Assembly (NCBI GenBank): GCA_913061275.1
Contig: CAJXSR010000004.1
Span: forward strand, 62,001 to 126,000
Length of the DNA stretch: 64,000 nt
Source of the DNA: an uncultured Paracoccaceae bacterium
Lineage (GTDB): Bacteria; Pseudomonadota; Alphaproteobacteria; Rhodobacterales; Rhodobacteraceae
Direction: 5' to 3'
Part shown: piece by piece, positions 63,499 through 64,000 of the stretch
Layout: each line of letters opens with the position of its first letter
Numbering within the stretch: the stretch's first letter is position 1
Made by a program: the position numbers and the translations under genes
Notes under the pieces: model-generated
Database searches by the model: none
What the model was told of the DNA's origin: nothing
The model's input: only the letters and a program-made list of their open reading frames with translations

Positions 63499-64000
63499 CC
63501 GAGTGTTTGGATTATTTGGGAAAAATCTGCAGCTTTTAAGCTAGCACCCCCCACAAGCCCGCCGTCTACATTGGATACGTTTGCAATGTCGGCGGCGTTT
63601 TTCGCATTCATAGAGCCGCCATATAAAATGCGAATAGAATTCCCTATGTCATACCCAAAGCGGTTTTCTAGGTATGTACGGATAAAATTATGAACTTCGG
63701 CGATTTGATCCAAGGTAGGGGTCAATCCTGTACCAATCGCCCAAATGGGTTCATAGGCAATCACTAGATTTTCGCCTGTAGCCTTATCAGGAATAGACGC
63801 TGATAATTGCGCACTTATGACATTAAGTGTTTCAACTGCTTTGCGCTCTGTCAAGCTTTCACCAATGCAGACAATAGCACTTAGCCCTGCATACCATGCA
63901 GCCAATGTCGTAGCATGTACATCCGCATCGGTTTCATCATGGTCAGACCTACGTTCAGAGTGACCAAGAATGACGTAAGTAGCACCACAATCTGCAATCA
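63495..64000 (-). CDS. tpiA: Triosephosphate isomerase, C-terminal part, cut by window edge
   Basis: About 168 residues present. Includes the catalytic His motif [10 protein letters not shown], the catalytic Glu in [12 protein letters not shown], and the phosphate loop [10 protein letters not shown] and GGLVGGASL. Interconverts dihydroxyacetone phosphate and glyceraldehyde 3-phosphate. Its stop overlaps the convergent DUF6456 gene by 4 bp. Confidence 0.95.
   Translation of the reverse strand, partial: IADCGATYVILGHSERRSDHDETDADVHATTLAAWYAGLSAIVCIGESLTERKAVETLNVISAQLSASIPDKATGENLVIAYEPIWAIGTGLTPTLDQIAEVHNFIRTYLENRFGYDIGNSIRILYGGSMNAKNAADIANVSNVDGGLVGGASLKAADFSQIIQTLG

Overview
The window reads as the chromosome of a marine, low-to-moderate G+C alphaproteobacterium of the Rhodobacterales (roseobacter type). 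This rests on protein families I recognise from that group: a Hint-domain calcium-repeat exoprotein, DUF6456, DUF6477 and DUF2852 proteins, a Flp-like small pilin with the GAVTVD signature, a Bpt-RDD-DUF2852 block, a form II cox cluster, and a non-pyrrolysine MttB protein. Nothing plasmid-like or phage-structural was seen, and there is no CRISPR array or rRNA.

Layout. 1-5.5 kb: the start of cytochrome oxidase subunit I, a 2-oxoglutarate oxygenase, an exported protein, an OpgB-like phosphoglycerol transferase, LipB and a conserved small protein. 5.6-11.5 kb: tRNA-Leu(GAG) and a 1716-residue calcium-repeat protein with a C-terminal Hint domain and an 11-G tract in its coding strand. 11.8-16.7 kb: a polyamine-type ABC transporter operon (ATPase, binding protein, two permeases). 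17.4-23.9 kb: a housekeeping run on the minus strand (SPOR lipoprotein, D-Ala-D-Ala carboxypeptidase, tmk, holB, tatD, metallo-hydrolase, AEC transporter). 24.1-32.1 kb: an accessory block next to tRNA-Ser(UGA), with a large serine recombinase, a DUF2924 gene cut by an intact IS6-family element, MFS and EamA transporters, and a G+C-rich flavin oxidoreductase. 32.3-39.7 kb: a GAF/Fis regulator followed by coxG-S-L-M-D-E. 39.7-46.8 kb: hemC/hemE, a GST, a LysR regulator, ilvH, a sulfotransferase-like gene, and ilvI behind a complete attenuator. 46.9-56.2 kb: bpt, RDD, DUF2852, a Flp-like pilin, TetR, PPK2, an alpha/beta hydrolase, metA, a P-loop protein and two EamA transporters. 56.4-64 kb: a surface acyltransferase split by a 10-bp tandem duplication, guaA, an MttB-family gene, DUF6477 with an apparent AUA start, a multiply frameshifted DUF6456 gene, and the 3' part of tpiA.

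Main points. (1) The ilvI leader encodes a 19-residue peptide (M-E-N-T-V-H-I-V-V-L...) followed by mutually exclusive antiterminator and terminator hairpins. (2) Three loci show slippage-type lesions or tracts: G11 in the Hint protein, a 10-bp duplication that splits the acyltransferase, and a 23-bp duplication plus two +1 indels in DUF6456. (3) The DUF6477 gene appears to start at AUA at ideal distance from a strong ribosome binding site. (4) An orphan 58-residue Flp-type pilin candidate and a 30-residue membrane peptide lie between larger genes.
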